The notes below the pieces were generated by a model. The model made no database searches. It was given only the letters and a program-made list of their open reading frames with translations, and was not told where the DNA came from. A program made the translations under genes and the position numbers. Below are positions 8,331-17,040 of a stretch of DNA of 64,000 nt, piece by piece. Source of the DNA: Mariniflexile sp044335535. Lineage in GTDB: Bacteria > Bacteroidota > Bacteroidia > Flavobacteriales > Flavobacteriaceae. How positions within the stretch are numbered: position 1 is the stretch's first letter; the number at the start of each line of letters is the position of its first letter. The stretch lies in the NCBI RefSeq assembly GCF_044335535.1, contig NZ_JBIQVZ010000001.1, forward strand, positions 186,001 through 250,000, given 5' to 3'.

Positions 8331-8413
8331 TAATACCTCCTAAAAAAGTACCATCTGGACACAAATATATTTTTATCTTTCGAGATAAAAGTACAGACTA
8401 GATATTTAAAAGA

Positions 8414-8456
8414 TAAGCGATTGAGAATAGAATTACCTCTATTCAACAATCGCTTA
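8414..8456. terminator. Long hairpin between convergent genes
   Basis: TAAGCGATTG and GAATAGA pair with TCTATTC and CAATCGCTTA around a 6-base loop, giving a 17-bp stem with one small internal bulge. It lies between the convergent DUF71 and BtuG-like genes. The T-run is weak (TTTGTTCTT), so termination efficiency is uncertain. Confidence 0.7.
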
Positions 8457-8538
8457 TTTGTTCTTAGTATCCCTTCAATACGGCAGTTAGCTCAAAGTGA
8501 TATACCGTTTTTTTATTATGAACTCGTATAAAGGAATC

Positions 8539-9600
8539 TTAATTGAAATATATTTTAGAAGCTCCAACCTTTAATGTTTTAGTAGTATTTAACGATTTCG
8601 TTGATAAATCGTAAATAAGTATCTCGCCAGTTCCTGCACTAAAATCAGTTTTTACACCGTAAAATGTATTGTTGTTAACTGCCATTCCATAAAACGAATC
8701 ACTAATAATGCTTTCTGTTGGCAAACTAGTTGCACTATCGGTCATACTATATATTTTGCTAGACACTTGGTAATACAATTTACCATCACTATACGCCATT
8801 AAACTTGGATGTAAACCTTCGGCAAAACTTAAGGTTGAAATAATAGAATTGTTAGATGTGTTAATCTTAGTTATAGCACCTGCGGTTTCAACTGCTGGAG
8901 TTAACCAATATTGATTAGCACCTTCGCTCAAAACAATTAAATCTCCTGTTTCATTTAATATCATTTCGTCTGGAACATCATTAACTACAATGGTTTGAAC
9001 ATCATTTGTTGCTGTATCAATTACCGAAATAATATTATTTGTTGACCATCCACCTTTATGAGAAATGAACAATTTACCGTCTTTAGCTAAAATTTGCTCT
9101 GGTCCTTCGCCTACAAAAATAGAGCTTTCTACGGTATTTGTAGATAAATCAATAACCGCAATAACATCATCAGTAGCATTACTTCCGTCTCCCCAATCTG
9201 TTACATAACCTTTTCCATTAGCAAAAGCCATGTATCTAGGATTAACTAAGCCTGCATCAATGGTTGCAATTGATGTAAATGTATAACGATCTACCAGTTC
9301 AATTTTTTGAGACACGCCAACAACAATATAAGCCAAATCATCTAAAAATGCGATGCTCTGTGCTGTATCTCCTAATAATTTTGAATTTACATTATAAAAA
9401 ACAGAATTTTCTACAGTTGAGTAATCATTAGACACATAAGAAACCGAAGCATTTCCTTGGTTAAAATTGCCTTCATTCATAATTAATATCCCATTGTCAT
9501 AATCACCCTTAATTTCATCTACAGGATCGTTATCGCTAGTACAAGATGTAAAAATAAGGCCTATTGCTAAGGCAAATAAAGTAAGTTTGTTAATTTTCAT
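8539..9600 (-). CDS. YncE/DUF5074-type beta-propeller lipoprotein, BtuG-like
   Basis: This 353-residue protein has a lipoprotein signal (LIFTSC, Cys20) and then repeated blade-like segments (YDNGILIMNEGNF, then repeated sDxxxVIDxxTN units), as in seven-bladed YncE/DUF5074 propellers. It starts 3 bases after the BtuB-like receptor gene, under the same cobalamin riboswitch. In Bacteroides the surface propeller BtuG captures B12 with very high affinity and hands it to BtuB. That role is inferred here from fold, lipid anchor and operon. Confidence 0.85.
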   Translation of the reverse strand: MKINKLTLFALAIGLIFTSCTSDNDPVDEIKGDYDNGILIMNEGNFNQGNASVSYVSNDYSTVENSVFYNVNSKLLGDTAQSIAFLDDLAYIVVGVSQKIELVDRYTFTSIATIDAGLVNPRYMAFANGKGYVTDWGDGSNATDDVIAVIDLSTNTVESSIFVGEGPEQILAKDGKLFISHKGGWSTNNIISVIDTATNDVQTIVVNDVPDEMILNETGDLIVLSEGANQYWLTPAVETAGAITKINTSNNSIISTLSFAEGLHPSLMAYSDGKLYYQVSSKIYSMTDSATSLPTESIISDSFYGMAVNNNTFYGVKTDFSAGTGEILIYDLSTKSLNTTKTLKVGASKIYFN

Positions 9601-9603
9601 AAT

Positions 9604-11433
9604 TTAAAATTTTATAATTGTTTGTATTTGATAATTTCTGTTCGGCATGGGGCGTAATGCCACATTTTCGTAATAAGTGTTGTATAGATTATTTACTTTA
9701 AAATTAATTTCATAATTAATGATTCCTCTTTGATTTAAAGTATAACCAAAGCTCACATTACCCATATTGTAACCTTTTAGCATACTGCCTATAATAAATA
9801 CTTCGCCATTAAACATATGTTGATAATACATATTGATTTTTTTATAACCGTAAGCTAAAGACACATTTCCCTTATGGAACGGCACGTAAATAAGCTGTTT
9901 TTTAGTCTCTATATTTTCTGAAACCGTATATGAATAATGTGCATTTACATTAAAATGATGCGCTTTTACTTTATATTGAGATTCCAATTCTAATTCCACA
10001 CCATAACTTTGAGTTTCGGCAATATTTACAGGACTCCAAAACCCATTTATATCTGGTTTCCATTGAATTAAATCTTCGGTACTTATATAATAGCCATTCA
10101 GTTTAAAATTGAAATGTTTAAAATTGAATTGCTGTCCAAAATCCACTTGATACGACGATTCTGGAACTAAATCCAAATTGCCTCCAGGTTGCCAATACAA
10201 ATCGTTAAACGTTGGAATACGGTAGTTTTTAGAACCGTTTATTTGAATTTTATAATGTTCAAACAAATCAAAACCAGCATCGACCGAAAACACAAGGGGG
10301 CTCTCAAATCCCGATGTAAAATCTTTTCTAAGGTTAATGCCATAACTAATTAAGTTATTAGGTTTATGATTAAGTAATGCAATAGCAGAAAATGCATTTC
10401 TTTCCGGTTCTTTAAAACTACTACCCTTGCCTTGTAAATTGGTATATTCTAAAATGGTTCCAAATTGAATTTTATCATTAATACGCACATTAAAATTATG
10501 ATTAAGTAATAGTGTATTTACTTTTCCGAAGCTGTAACTTTCTTTATCTTTATTTTCAAAATATTTAAACAACTCGTGCAAATGAGCCACTTTGAATTTT
10601 GAACTAGTTTTTCCCGAAACTCGCGACCAATCTAACATGGTTCGATAGTTTTCATCTTCATATTTACTACGTGCAGGTGCAACTAGAGTTCCCGAAAAAT
10701 CCCTCTGACCTTGATAATTTTGATGATATAATTTCAATACATCCTTCTCTGAAACAAAAAAGCCGAGGTTAATATTAAAATTCATATTTTCAAAAGAACC
10801 ATTTTCATTAACCTTATTAGTTCCCAAGTATTTATAATCATTTTTGGAACTTGTATAAAATGACCCTAGATTTATTGAAAATTTATCAGTTCCATACGAT
10901 GAATTAAATCCTACTTGCTCGGTATTAAAACTACCATAAGAACCCTGTATATTATTTTCGAAATGATTATTAAAAGCCAGCTTATTGTTTAAATGAATAC
11001 TCCCTCCAATAGCACCACTTCCATATTGAACACTCCCACCACCACTTCTAATGGCTATCGAATTAAAGTTATTTGTGTTTATGGTATTAAAATCGGTCTG
11101 ACCATTGAGTTGGGAATTAATATTAATACCATTCCATACTACGGCGGTTTGTGATGCATTTGTGCCTCGAAAAGAAGGTGAAGACACCATCCCATAACCA
11201 TTCTCTTTAAAATATAAGTTACTGTTAAAAGCTAATAATCCTGTTAAAGATTTTGAATTATGCTGCAAGACCGAATCGTTTAAAACTTCTACCTTTATAC
11301 CTGAAGCATAGTTAATTAACTTCGTATCACTTATCACGACTTCATCCAATTGCTGGATAGAATCCGTCATAGTTTGAGCTGAACTGCTAAAACAGGCTAC
11401 AAAAAGCAAGACAAAAACTGGTATATGTTTCAT
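9604..11433 (-). CDS. btuB: TonB-dependent cobalamin receptor, BtuB-like
   Basis: This 609-residue outer-membrane protein has a signal peptide (cleavage after FSSSAQ), a TonB-box-like segment LDEVVIS near residue 29, a plug domain (FRGTNASQTAVVWNGI, then GSGAIGGSIHL) and about 450 residues of beta-barrel repeats ending in the aromatic-rich QTIIKF. The size fits BtuB rather than the larger SusC type. A cobalamin riboswitch lies on the same strand 48 bases before its start, which is the main evidence for B12 as the ligand. The BtuG-like gene is immediately downstream. Confidence 0.92.
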   Translation of the reverse strand: MKHIPVFVLLFVACFSSSAQTMTDSIQQLDEVVISDTKLINYASGIKVEVLNDSVLQHNSKSLTGLLAFNSNLYFKENGYGMVSSPSFRGTNASQTAVVWNGININSQLNGQTDFNTINTNNFNSIAIRSGGGSVQYGSGAIGGSIHLNNKLAFNNHFENNIQGSYGSFNTEQVGFNSSYGTDKFSINLGSFYTSSKNDYKYLGTNKVNENGSFENMNFNINLGFFVSEKDVLKLYHQNYQGQRDFSGTLVAPARSKYEDENYRTMLDWSRVSGKTSSKFKVAHLHELFKYFENKDKESYSFGKVNTLLLNHNFNVRINDKIQFGTILEYTNLQGKGSSFKEPERNAFSAIALLNHKPNNLISYGINLRKDFTSGFESPLVFSVDAGFDLFEHYKIQINGSKNYRIPTFNDLYWQPGGNLDLVPESSYQVDFGQQFNFKHFNFKLNGYYISTEDLIQWKPDINGFWSPVNIAETQSYGVELELESQYKVKAHHFNVNAHYSYTVSENIETKKQLIYVPFHKGNVSLAYGYKKINMYYQHMFNGEVFIIGSMLKGYNMGNVSFGYTLNQRGIINYEINFKVNNLYNTYYENVALRPMPNRNYQIQTIIKF

Positions 11434-11480
11434 AAATCTTTATGATTCTTCTCCCGAGAATCGAATTAGATGATGAATAA

Positions 11481-11700
11481 GGCAGGTCTCCTGACTTGCG
11501 TCTTAGTAGTTGTCTTCCCAGAAAATTATCCAGTGACTTGAAGTGCACTACTAAGCATCCTAAAAAAGGACTAAGCTTACAGTTGCGGGAACAGCTCAGG
11601 AATTGTTGAATTACGATTGACGAATTACGATTTCAACAATCGTAAATCTTAAATCTAAATTCGTAAATCAACGCACCTGATTCCCTTTTAATTTATCCAC
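11481..11700 (-). promoter_or_regulatory. Cobalamin riboswitch with an expanded P4-type loop
   Basis: Read on the minus strand, the conserved blocks appear in order: GGGAATCAGGTG, CCTGAGCTGTTCCCGC, AACTGTAAGC, the AGTGCACTTCAAGTCACTGG region and the B12 box AGTCAGGAGACCTGCC at the 3' end. B12 binding is expected to shut down the btuB-like operon. The hairpin TCAGG/CCTGA, whose loop is about 7 bases in the E. coli btuB riboswitch, here encloses about 75 bases (11601-11675). Most of these are heptamer repeats. Confidence 0.95.
11601..11673. repeat. Heptamer repeat array inside the riboswitch loop
   Basis: On the minus strand the loop reads as successive GATTTAC, GAATTTA, GATTTAA, GATTTAC and GATTGTT units and then related AATCGTAATTC words. 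A 9-bp inverted repeat, ATTGTTGAA (11602-11610) with TTCAACAAT (11632-11640), can form an extra hairpin. The unit is the same family as the array at 204-296. Confidence 0.8.
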
Positions 11701-11728
11701 ATGGAGTGAATAAAACCAAATTCCATTG

Positions 11729-11736
11729 CAAAAGTA
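11729..11736 (-). promoter_or_regulatory. Promoter of the riboswitch-btuB operon
   Basis: On the minus strand TACTTTTG fits TAnnTTTG. A TTTTG -33 box lies upstream, with its TTG at 11762-11760, spaced 23 bases from the -7 element. Transcription would start shortly before the riboswitch aptamer. Confidence 0.7.
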
Positions 11737-11777
11737 AACATTTTGTATAATGATTTATTCAAAAGATTAAATAATCT

Positions 11778-11785
11778 TACTTTTG
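11778..11785 (+). promoter_or_regulatory. Probable -7 element for the btuF-like operon
   Basis: TACTTTTG matches TAnnTTTG on the plus strand. It overlaps the earlier possible TTG start of the btuF-like gene, which argues that translation begins at the later TTG at 11816. No good -33 TTG is visible. Confidence 0.5.
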
Positions 11786-11815
11786 ACTTTTGAAAAAAGT
11801 AAAAAACACCGACTC

Positions 11816-12958
11816 TTGAAAAAAAACATCTTGTTCCTTTTGTTTATATGCTTCATAGCATGTAAAAACGACCCCAACAAACAACTTACCGAAGTTCTTG
11901 AAGGCGAATCATTAGTATTGAAATATGCCAAAGGATTTTCGGTTGTAGATTATGGCACTTATAAAATTTTAGAAATAAAAAATCCGTGGCCAAAAGCTGA
12001 AAAAACCTATCGGTTTGCTTTAGTTCAGAAAGAAGCGCTACCAAAAATCACATTAAATAGTGACGAATTTGAAGGTATTATTACGATTCCCATTAAAAAA
12101 CTGGTCGTAACATCAACCACACACATTCCTTCCTTAGAATTATTGAACGTGGAGCAAACATTGGTTGGCTTCCCAGGAATCGATTATATTTCTTCTGAAA
12201 AAACCCGAAATAGAATTGAAAACGGCCTGGTTCGGGAATTAGGCAAAAACGAAGGCATTAATACCGAAGTGTTGCTAGAACTAAAACCAGATGTTGTTGT
12301 TGGTTTTGGTATTGATGGCAACAACCGGACTTTCGAAACCATTAAAAAATCGGGGATCCCTGTAATTTTTAATGGCGATTGGGTTGAAGAATCACCACTT
12401 GCAAAAGCCGAATGGATGAAGTTTTTTGGAGTATTATTCAATAAAGAAAAAGAAGCCGATGCAATTTTCAATACCATTGAACAAAATTATTTAGAAGCTA
12501 AAAAATTGGCTGAAAACTCTAAAAACCGACCTACTATTTTAAGTGGCGCCATGCATAATGACATTTGGTATTTGCCCAATGGCACCAGTACCGAAGCCCA
12601 ACTTTTAAAGGATGCCAACACCAATTATTTGTGGAGCGACTCCAAAGGTACTGGCAGTTTATCACTTAATTTTGAAACCGTTTATTCCAAGGCCAAAGAT
12701 GCTGATATTTGGTTAAGTCCGTCAAACTACGTAAGCAAGGAAGCGCTTAAAAACGGAAATTCGCATCATACCATGTTTAAAGCATTTCAAAATAACACTA
12801 TCTATTCATCTATAAGTACCACAGGAAAATCTGGCGGTATTTTGTATTTTGAACTAGGCACTACCCGACCCGATTTGATTTTAAAAGATCTTATTAAAAT
12901 TTGCCATCCAGAACTCTTAAAAAATCATGACCTTTACTTTTTTAAACATTTAGATTAA
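11816..12958 (+). CDS. btuF: B12 ABC transporter substrate-binding lipoprotein, BtuF-like
   Basis: The product of about 380 residues has a lipoprotein signal (MKKNILFLL...FIAC, Cys16) and a periplasmic-binding-protein fold of the helical-backbone type: KKLVVTSTTHIPSLELL, ELKPDVVVGFG, KKSGIPVIFNGDW and a C-terminal half with ILSGAMHNDIWYLP. No ATG is available. TTG at 11816 gives a normal signal peptide, while TTG at 11783 would add 11 residues and overlaps a promoter motif. It is divergent from the riboswitch-controlled receptor and directly abuts the permease gene. The ligand is inferred from the locus. Confidence 0.88.
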   Translation: MKKNILFLLFICFIACKNDPNKQLTEVLEGESLVLKYAKGFSVVDYGTYKILEIKNPWPKAEKTYRFALVQKEALPKITLNSDEFEGIITIPIKKLVVTSTTHIPSLELLNVEQTLVGFPGIDYISSEKTRNRIENGLVRELGKNEGINTEVLLELKPDVVVGFGIDGNNRTFETIKKSGIPVIFNGDWVEESPLAKAEWMKFFGVLFNKEKEADAIFNTIEQNYLEAKKLAENSKNRPTILSGAMHNDIWYLPNGTSTEAQLLKDANTNYLWSDSKGTGSLSLNFETVYSKAKDADIWLSPSNYVSKEALKNGNSHHTMFKAFQNNTIYSSISTTGKSGGILYFELGTTRPDLILKDLIKICHPELLKNHDLYFFKHLD

Positions 12959-13990
12959 TTGCCGAATTCAAAAACATATAAGCTGTCATTTTTGGTATTA
13001 TTTATGATACTGATGCTCTGTTTTTTAACAAACATAAGTTTGGGATCTGTTTATATTCCACTTAAAGATGTTTTCAATAGTCTTATAGGTAGTAGCACCG
13101 AACAGGAAACGTGGCAACATATTATTCAAAATTATAGATTACCAAAAGCGCTAACTGCCATTTTAGTCGGTTCTGGATTGGGCATTTCAGGTTTATTAAT
13201 GCAAACCTTATTTAGAAACCCATTAGCAGGTCCTTTTGTGTTGGGTATAAGTTCAGGAGCCAGTTTAGGAGTCGCATTAGTCATTCTGGGTTCATCGGTT
13301 TTCGGCGGTATTTTCATGACGTTTTTAATTTCAAAATGGAGCATTGTTATTGCTGCCAGTTTGGGTAGTTTTTTGGTGTTGCTAGCGGTTTTAATGGTAT
13401 CGTTAAAAGTACGAGACACCATGGCAATACTCATTATTGGGTTGATGTTTGCAAGCATTACGGCAGCCATTGTAAGCGTGCTTTCGTACTTTGGATCCGC
13501 ACAACAACTACAACAATATATTTTCTGGGGCTTTGGTAGCTTAGGAAATTTATCTTGGGATGAATTAATGATCTTTTTTATCATTTACTGCCTGGGCCTT
13601 ATAATAAGTTTAGCCTCGGTAAAATCGTTAAACACCATGCTTTTAGGTGAAAATTACGCCAAAAGTTTAGGTTTGAACATTAAAAGAAGTCGGTTTGTAA
13701 TTATTATTGCAACCAGTTTATTGGCAGGAACCATTACGGCTTTTACGGGACCCATAGCATTTATAGGTTTAGCCATTCCGCATTTAACACGTCAAGTTTT
13801 CAATACATCCAATCATAAAATATTATTACCAGCCGTTTTTTTATTTGGTGCCATCGTCATGCTTATTTGCGATAGTATTGCGCAAGTACCCAATAGCGAT
13901 TATACCTTACCAATTAATGCCATTACATCTTTAGTAGGTGCGCCGGTTGTTATTTGGTTGTTGGTTAGGAAGCGGAAAATGGTTTTTTGA
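12959..13990 (+). CDS. btuC: FecCD-family ABC permease, BtuC-like
   Basis: This 343-residue inner-membrane permease has about nine to ten hydrophobic segments and the family signatures RNPLAGPFVLGISSGAS (near residue 85) and GPIAFIGLAIPHLTRQ (near 265). It should move B12 across the inner membrane together with the ATPase encoded downstream. The start is TTG immediately after the btuF-like stop; the first ATG at 13004 would remove part of the first membrane helix. Translational coupling with the upstream gene is likely. Siderophore or heme permeases look similar, so B12 specificity is by context. Confidence 0.9.
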   Translation: MPNSKTYKLSFLVLFMILMLCFLTNISLGSVYIPLKDVFNSLIGSSTEQETWQHIIQNYRLPKALTAILVGSGLGISGLLMQTLFRNPLAGPFVLGISSGASLGVALVILGSSVFGGIFMTFLISKWSIVIAASLGSFLVLLAVLMVSLKVRDTMAILIIGLMFASITAAIVSVLSYFGSAQQLQQYIFWGFGSLGNLSWDELMIFFIIYCLGLIISLASVKSLNTMLLGENYAKSLGLNIKRSRFVIIIATSLLAGTITAFTGPIAFIGLAIPHLTRQVFNTSNHKILLPAVFLFGAIVMLICDSIAQVPNSDYTLPINAITSLVGAPVVIWLLVRKRKMVF

Positions 13991-14175
13991 GAGGAGACAG
14001 AAGACGGAAGACGAAAGACAGATGGCTTTTTAGAATTGTTGGATGAATTAGATTGTTAGATCGTTAGACCTGTTAGATTTTTAGACTTGTTAGACTCTTT
14101 TTAAACTCTGTAACTTTGAAACTTTGAAACTTTGAAACTCTGAAACTTTATAACTTTATAACCTCAATCAAATCA
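13991..14175. repeat. Gap made of three short tandem repeats within the btu operon
   Basis: The 185-base gap between the permease and ATPase genes holds GAAGACG/GAAGACA-type repeats (13995-14020), GTTAGAC/GTTAGAT units (14038-14098) and an 8-bp GAAACTTT array drifting to TATAACTT (14107-14162). No promoter is evident. The repeats separate two genes that would normally be tightly coupled. Confidence 0.8.
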
Positions 14176-14970
14176 ATGACAAAAGATAACCAACATATCA
14201 TTTTAGAAACCAAAGACCTATCTATTGGGTATATTTCTAAAAAGGAACGCATTGTTGTGGCTTCAAATATTAATATTGAATTACATAAAGGTGCATTGGT
14301 TGGTTTAGTTGGTGGTAACGGCATTGGAAAATCGACGCTTTTAAGAACCCTTACGAATGTTCAAAATGCATTAGACGGTGACATTTTCATCAACGGAAAA
14401 AGCATAAAACAATTTCCTGCGCTTGATTTAGCTAAAGTGATGAGTCTGGTTTTAACCGAGCAAATGATGTCAAAAAACCTCTCGGTTTTCGAGCTGGTTG
14501 CATTGGGAAGACAACCTTATACCAATTGGGTTGGCAATCTATCTGAAAATGATATTTCCATTGTCAACACAGCTATAACCCAAACCAACATATCAGATTT
14601 AAAACATAAAAGGTGTTTCGAATTAAGTGATGGCCAATTACAGAAAGTGATGATTGCACGCGCTTTAGCACAAGATACCGATTTGATGATTTTAGATGAA
14701 CCTACCACGCATCTGGATATGTATCATAAAGCCTATATTTTAAAACTACTTCAAAGATTAGCTAAAGAAACAGGAAAAACCATTTTGTTTTCATCACACG
14801 AAATAGATTTGTCCATTCAACTTTGCGATACACTCATTGTCATGTCTCCAAACCAAGTGGTGTCCGATACACCTTGTAATTTAATTTCAAAAGGTGTTTT
14901 CGATGCTTTATTTCCTAAAGATTTAATCGCCTTTGATGAGAAAACAGGAAGTTTTCGAGTAAAAAAATAA
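14176..14970 (+). CDS. btuD: ABC transporter ATPase, BtuD-like
   Basis: This 264-residue cytoplasmic ATPase has Walker A GGNGIGKST near residue 50, a Q-loop-type segment, the signature LSDGQLQKVMIARAL (a DGQ variant of SGGQ) near 155 and Walker B DLMILDEPT. It belongs to the FecE/BtuD group, which pairs with FecCD permeases. It follows the BtuC-like gene across a repeat-filled gap of 185 bases, so the two may still share a transcript. Confidence 0.92.
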   Translation: MTKDNQHIILETKDLSIGYISKKERIVVASNINIELHKGALVGLVGGNGIGKSTLLRTLTNVQNALDGDIFINGKSIKQFPALDLAKVMSLVLTEQMMSKNLSVFELVALGRQPYTNWVGNLSENDISIVNTAITQTNISDLKHKRCFELSDGQLQKVMIARALAQDTDLMILDEPTTHLDMYHKAYILKLLQRLAKETGKTILFSSHEIDLSIQLCDTLIVMSPNQVVSDTPCNLISKGVFDALFPKDLIAFDEKTGSFRVKK

Positions 14971-15157
14971 TATTTCTTTATAGATTTCTTAAAATTTATT
15001 ATATTTACATATACCTTATCTCCTGATAAACAACACAGTACAGTAATTTTAAATCTACTTATAAAACTGGTTGTAAAATGCGCTATCCCGAGGCAGTGCC
15101 ACGAGGAATTCTATAGATTAAACACTATTGGTCTTTACTAACATTATTTCGAACATC
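14971..15157. other. AT-rich gap with no gene
   Basis: Nothing coding is visible in these 187 bases. One GC-richer word (CTATCCCGAGGCAGTGCC at about 15082-15099) stands out and may be a dispersed intergenic motif. The leader-like element begins immediately afterwards. Confidence 0.5.
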
Positions 15158-15284
15158 ATGAAATCACCATGATTTGGAAACCCAATTGATAATCATCGAA
15201 CACCAATGAAAATAAAGCGATTGTTTCGCCTGTTCGCTATCGCTCGTGTCCATATGACCATTAAAAAACAATAAATATTTGCAT
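15158..15284 (+). promoter_or_regulatory. Dispersed leader-like element, copy B
   Basis: It begins ATGAAATCACCATGATTTGG and ends at the ATG of the TPR gene, sharing the ordered blocks of copies A and C. It contains the full AATTGATAATCATCGAACACC block shared with copy C. It also has about 30 extra bases (GATTGTTTCGCC...TCGTGTC) before the CATATGACC block. Successive short frames overlap stop-to-start through ATGA. The downstream gene is unrelated to those behind copies A and C. Confidence 0.75.
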
Positions 15285-17009
15285 ATGAAAACTAAATTAA
15301 CCGTTTTATTTACTACTATTATTCTGCTAGCAACCATTTCATATAAAATAGGAAATGTAGATACTTTTGACTATTCTAAAAAAATTGGCCGTAATTCGAT
15401 AAGTTGCACTCCCGCTAAATTTTTATTAGATAATATAGACACAACAAAACAGATTGCCCCTTTGTTTGAGAACCTTGGTAACCACACCTATAAAGTGAGT
15501 ACAAAAAACGAATTAGCGCAACGCTTCTTTAATCAAGGACTGCGGCTTACTTACGGTTTCAATCATGCCGAAGCACATCGATCATTTATGGAAGTATCAC
15601 GATTAGACCCTACATGTGCCATGGCTTATTGGGGGCAAGCATATGTTTTAGGACCCAATATCAATGATCCCTTACCCGATGATGAACGCAAGAATAAATA
15701 TAATGAGGCTATTGAAAAAGCGATGGAACTGGCCAATGAAGCAACTCCAAAAGAACAAGCACTCATTGAGGCATTGACACATAGATATTCTAAAGATTTA
15801 TCGAAAGATATTTCTGTTTTAAATATGGCTTATGTGGAAGCTATGACTAAAGTAGCAGCTAAATACCCGGAAGACGCTGACATTCTAACGTTATACGCTG
15901 CTTCGGTTATGAATACCGTACCTTGGAATTATTGGGACAAAAAAGGGAATCCATCACCAAATATTAAAGAAGCAAAAGCCGCTCTTGAAAAAGCCATGCA
16001 ATTAAACCCTGATAATCCCGGTGCAAATCACTATTACATACATATGGTAGAACTTCCATATCCAGAACTAGGTGTTCCTAGCGCCGAAAGATTGGGGGCT
16101 TTAATGCCTTCTGCTGGACATATGGTTCATATGCCATCCCATATTTATATTAGGGTAGGTAGATATAAAGATGCCGTAAAAGTAAATCAACAAGCCATTT
16201 TAGCTGATGAAGATTATATTTCCCAATGTTTTTCCCAAGGCATGTATCCATTAGCTTATTATCCCCATAACATACATTTTCTTTGGTCGGCATCTAGCCT
16301 TTTAGGAAACAGTGAAATAGCTATTGATGCTGCAAAAAAAACAGCAGAGAAAGTCCCTGTAGGAGAAATGAAAGACCTTCATTTTTTACAAAATTTTGCT
16401 TCGACTCCGCTTCTAGCTTACACACGATTTGGAAAATGGAATGATATTCTTTCCTATCCAAAACCAAATGATAACATTAAGCATTTAAAACTTATTTGGC
16501 ATTACGCTAGAGGTATTGCATTTATCAGAAAAAACAATATTAAAGAAGCTAAAGAAGAACTGGATGCTATTAATGAAATGATTAAAGATCCTGAAATGGA
16601 AACCATAATAGCGACAGGATTTGATTCTGGAACAACCATTGCAAAATTAGCCTATGAGGTTGTTTCTGGAGAATTAGCTGGATTGGAAGGTAACTATACC
16701 TCAGCCATTGAACACTTAAGAAAAGCTGTTGCTTTAGAAGATGGGTTAATCTATAACGAACCTGCTGCATGGCATATCCCTACGAGACAAAACTTGGGAG
16801 CCATACTTATGAAAGCTGAAAAATATGAAGAAGCTGAAAAAATATATAATGAAGATTTACTTACACTCAGACAAAACGGATGGTCTTTAACGGGATTATA
16901 TCAAAGTCTTAAAGCACAAGGCAAAATGACAGAAGCAAAAAAAATAAAACAAGAATTTAATCAAGCTTGGAGTGATGCCGATATAAAAATTGACTCATCC
17001 ATCTTATAA
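15285..17009 (+). CDS. TPR-repeat exported protein
   Basis: The 574-residue product has an N-terminal membrane or signal segment (LTVLFTTIILLATISYKI), then tetratricopeptide-like helices: FNHAEAHRSFMEVSRLDPTCAMAYWGQA near residue 95, KAMQLNPDNPGANHYYIHMVE near 240, and C-terminal repeats with EKYEEAEKIYNEDLLTLRQ. I choose the ATG at 15285, which is also the end of the leader element, over a TTG two codons earlier. A role in protein interactions at the envelope is likely, but no function is known. It stands alone. Confidence 0.85.
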   Translation: MKTKLTVLFTTIILLATISYKIGNVDTFDYSKKIGRNSISCTPAKFLLDNIDTTKQIAPLFENLGNHTYKVSTKNELAQRFFNQGLRLTYGFNHAEAHRSFMEVSRLDPTCAMAYWGQAYVLGPNINDPLPDDERKNKYNEAIEKAMELANEATPKEQALIEALTHRYSKDLSKDISVLNMAYVEAMTKVAAKYPEDADILTLYAASVMNTVPWNYWDKKGNPSPNIKEAKAALEKAMQLNPDNPGANHYYIHMVELPYPELGVPSAERLGALMPSAGHMVHMPSHIYIRVGRYKDAVKVNQQAILADEDYISQCFSQGMYPLAYYPHNIHFLWSASSLLGNSEIAIDAAKKTAEKVPVGEMKDLHFLQNFASTPLLAYTRFGKWNDILSYPKPNDNIKHLKLIWHYARGIAFIRKNNIKEAKEELDAINEMIKDPEMETIIATGFDSGTTIAKLAYEVVSGELAGLEGNYTSAIEHLRKAVALEDGLIYNEPAAWHIPTRQNLGAILMKAEKYEEAEKIYNEDLLTLRQNGWSLTGLYQSLKAQGKMTEAKKIKQEFNQAWSDADIKIDSSIL

Positions 17010-17040
17010 AAATAATTTAAAGTTCCTGATATCTGATTAC

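Noticed and set aside
8370..8400. A promoter for a gene after DUF71 at TATCTTTC
   Set aside because: The motif lacks the final G of TAnnTTTG, and no plus-strand gene follows.
13132..13584. A 150-codon frame on the minus strand opposite the BtuC-like gene
   Set aside because: It lies wholly inside a well-supported permease gene and its translation has no recognisable features; it is a shadow frame.
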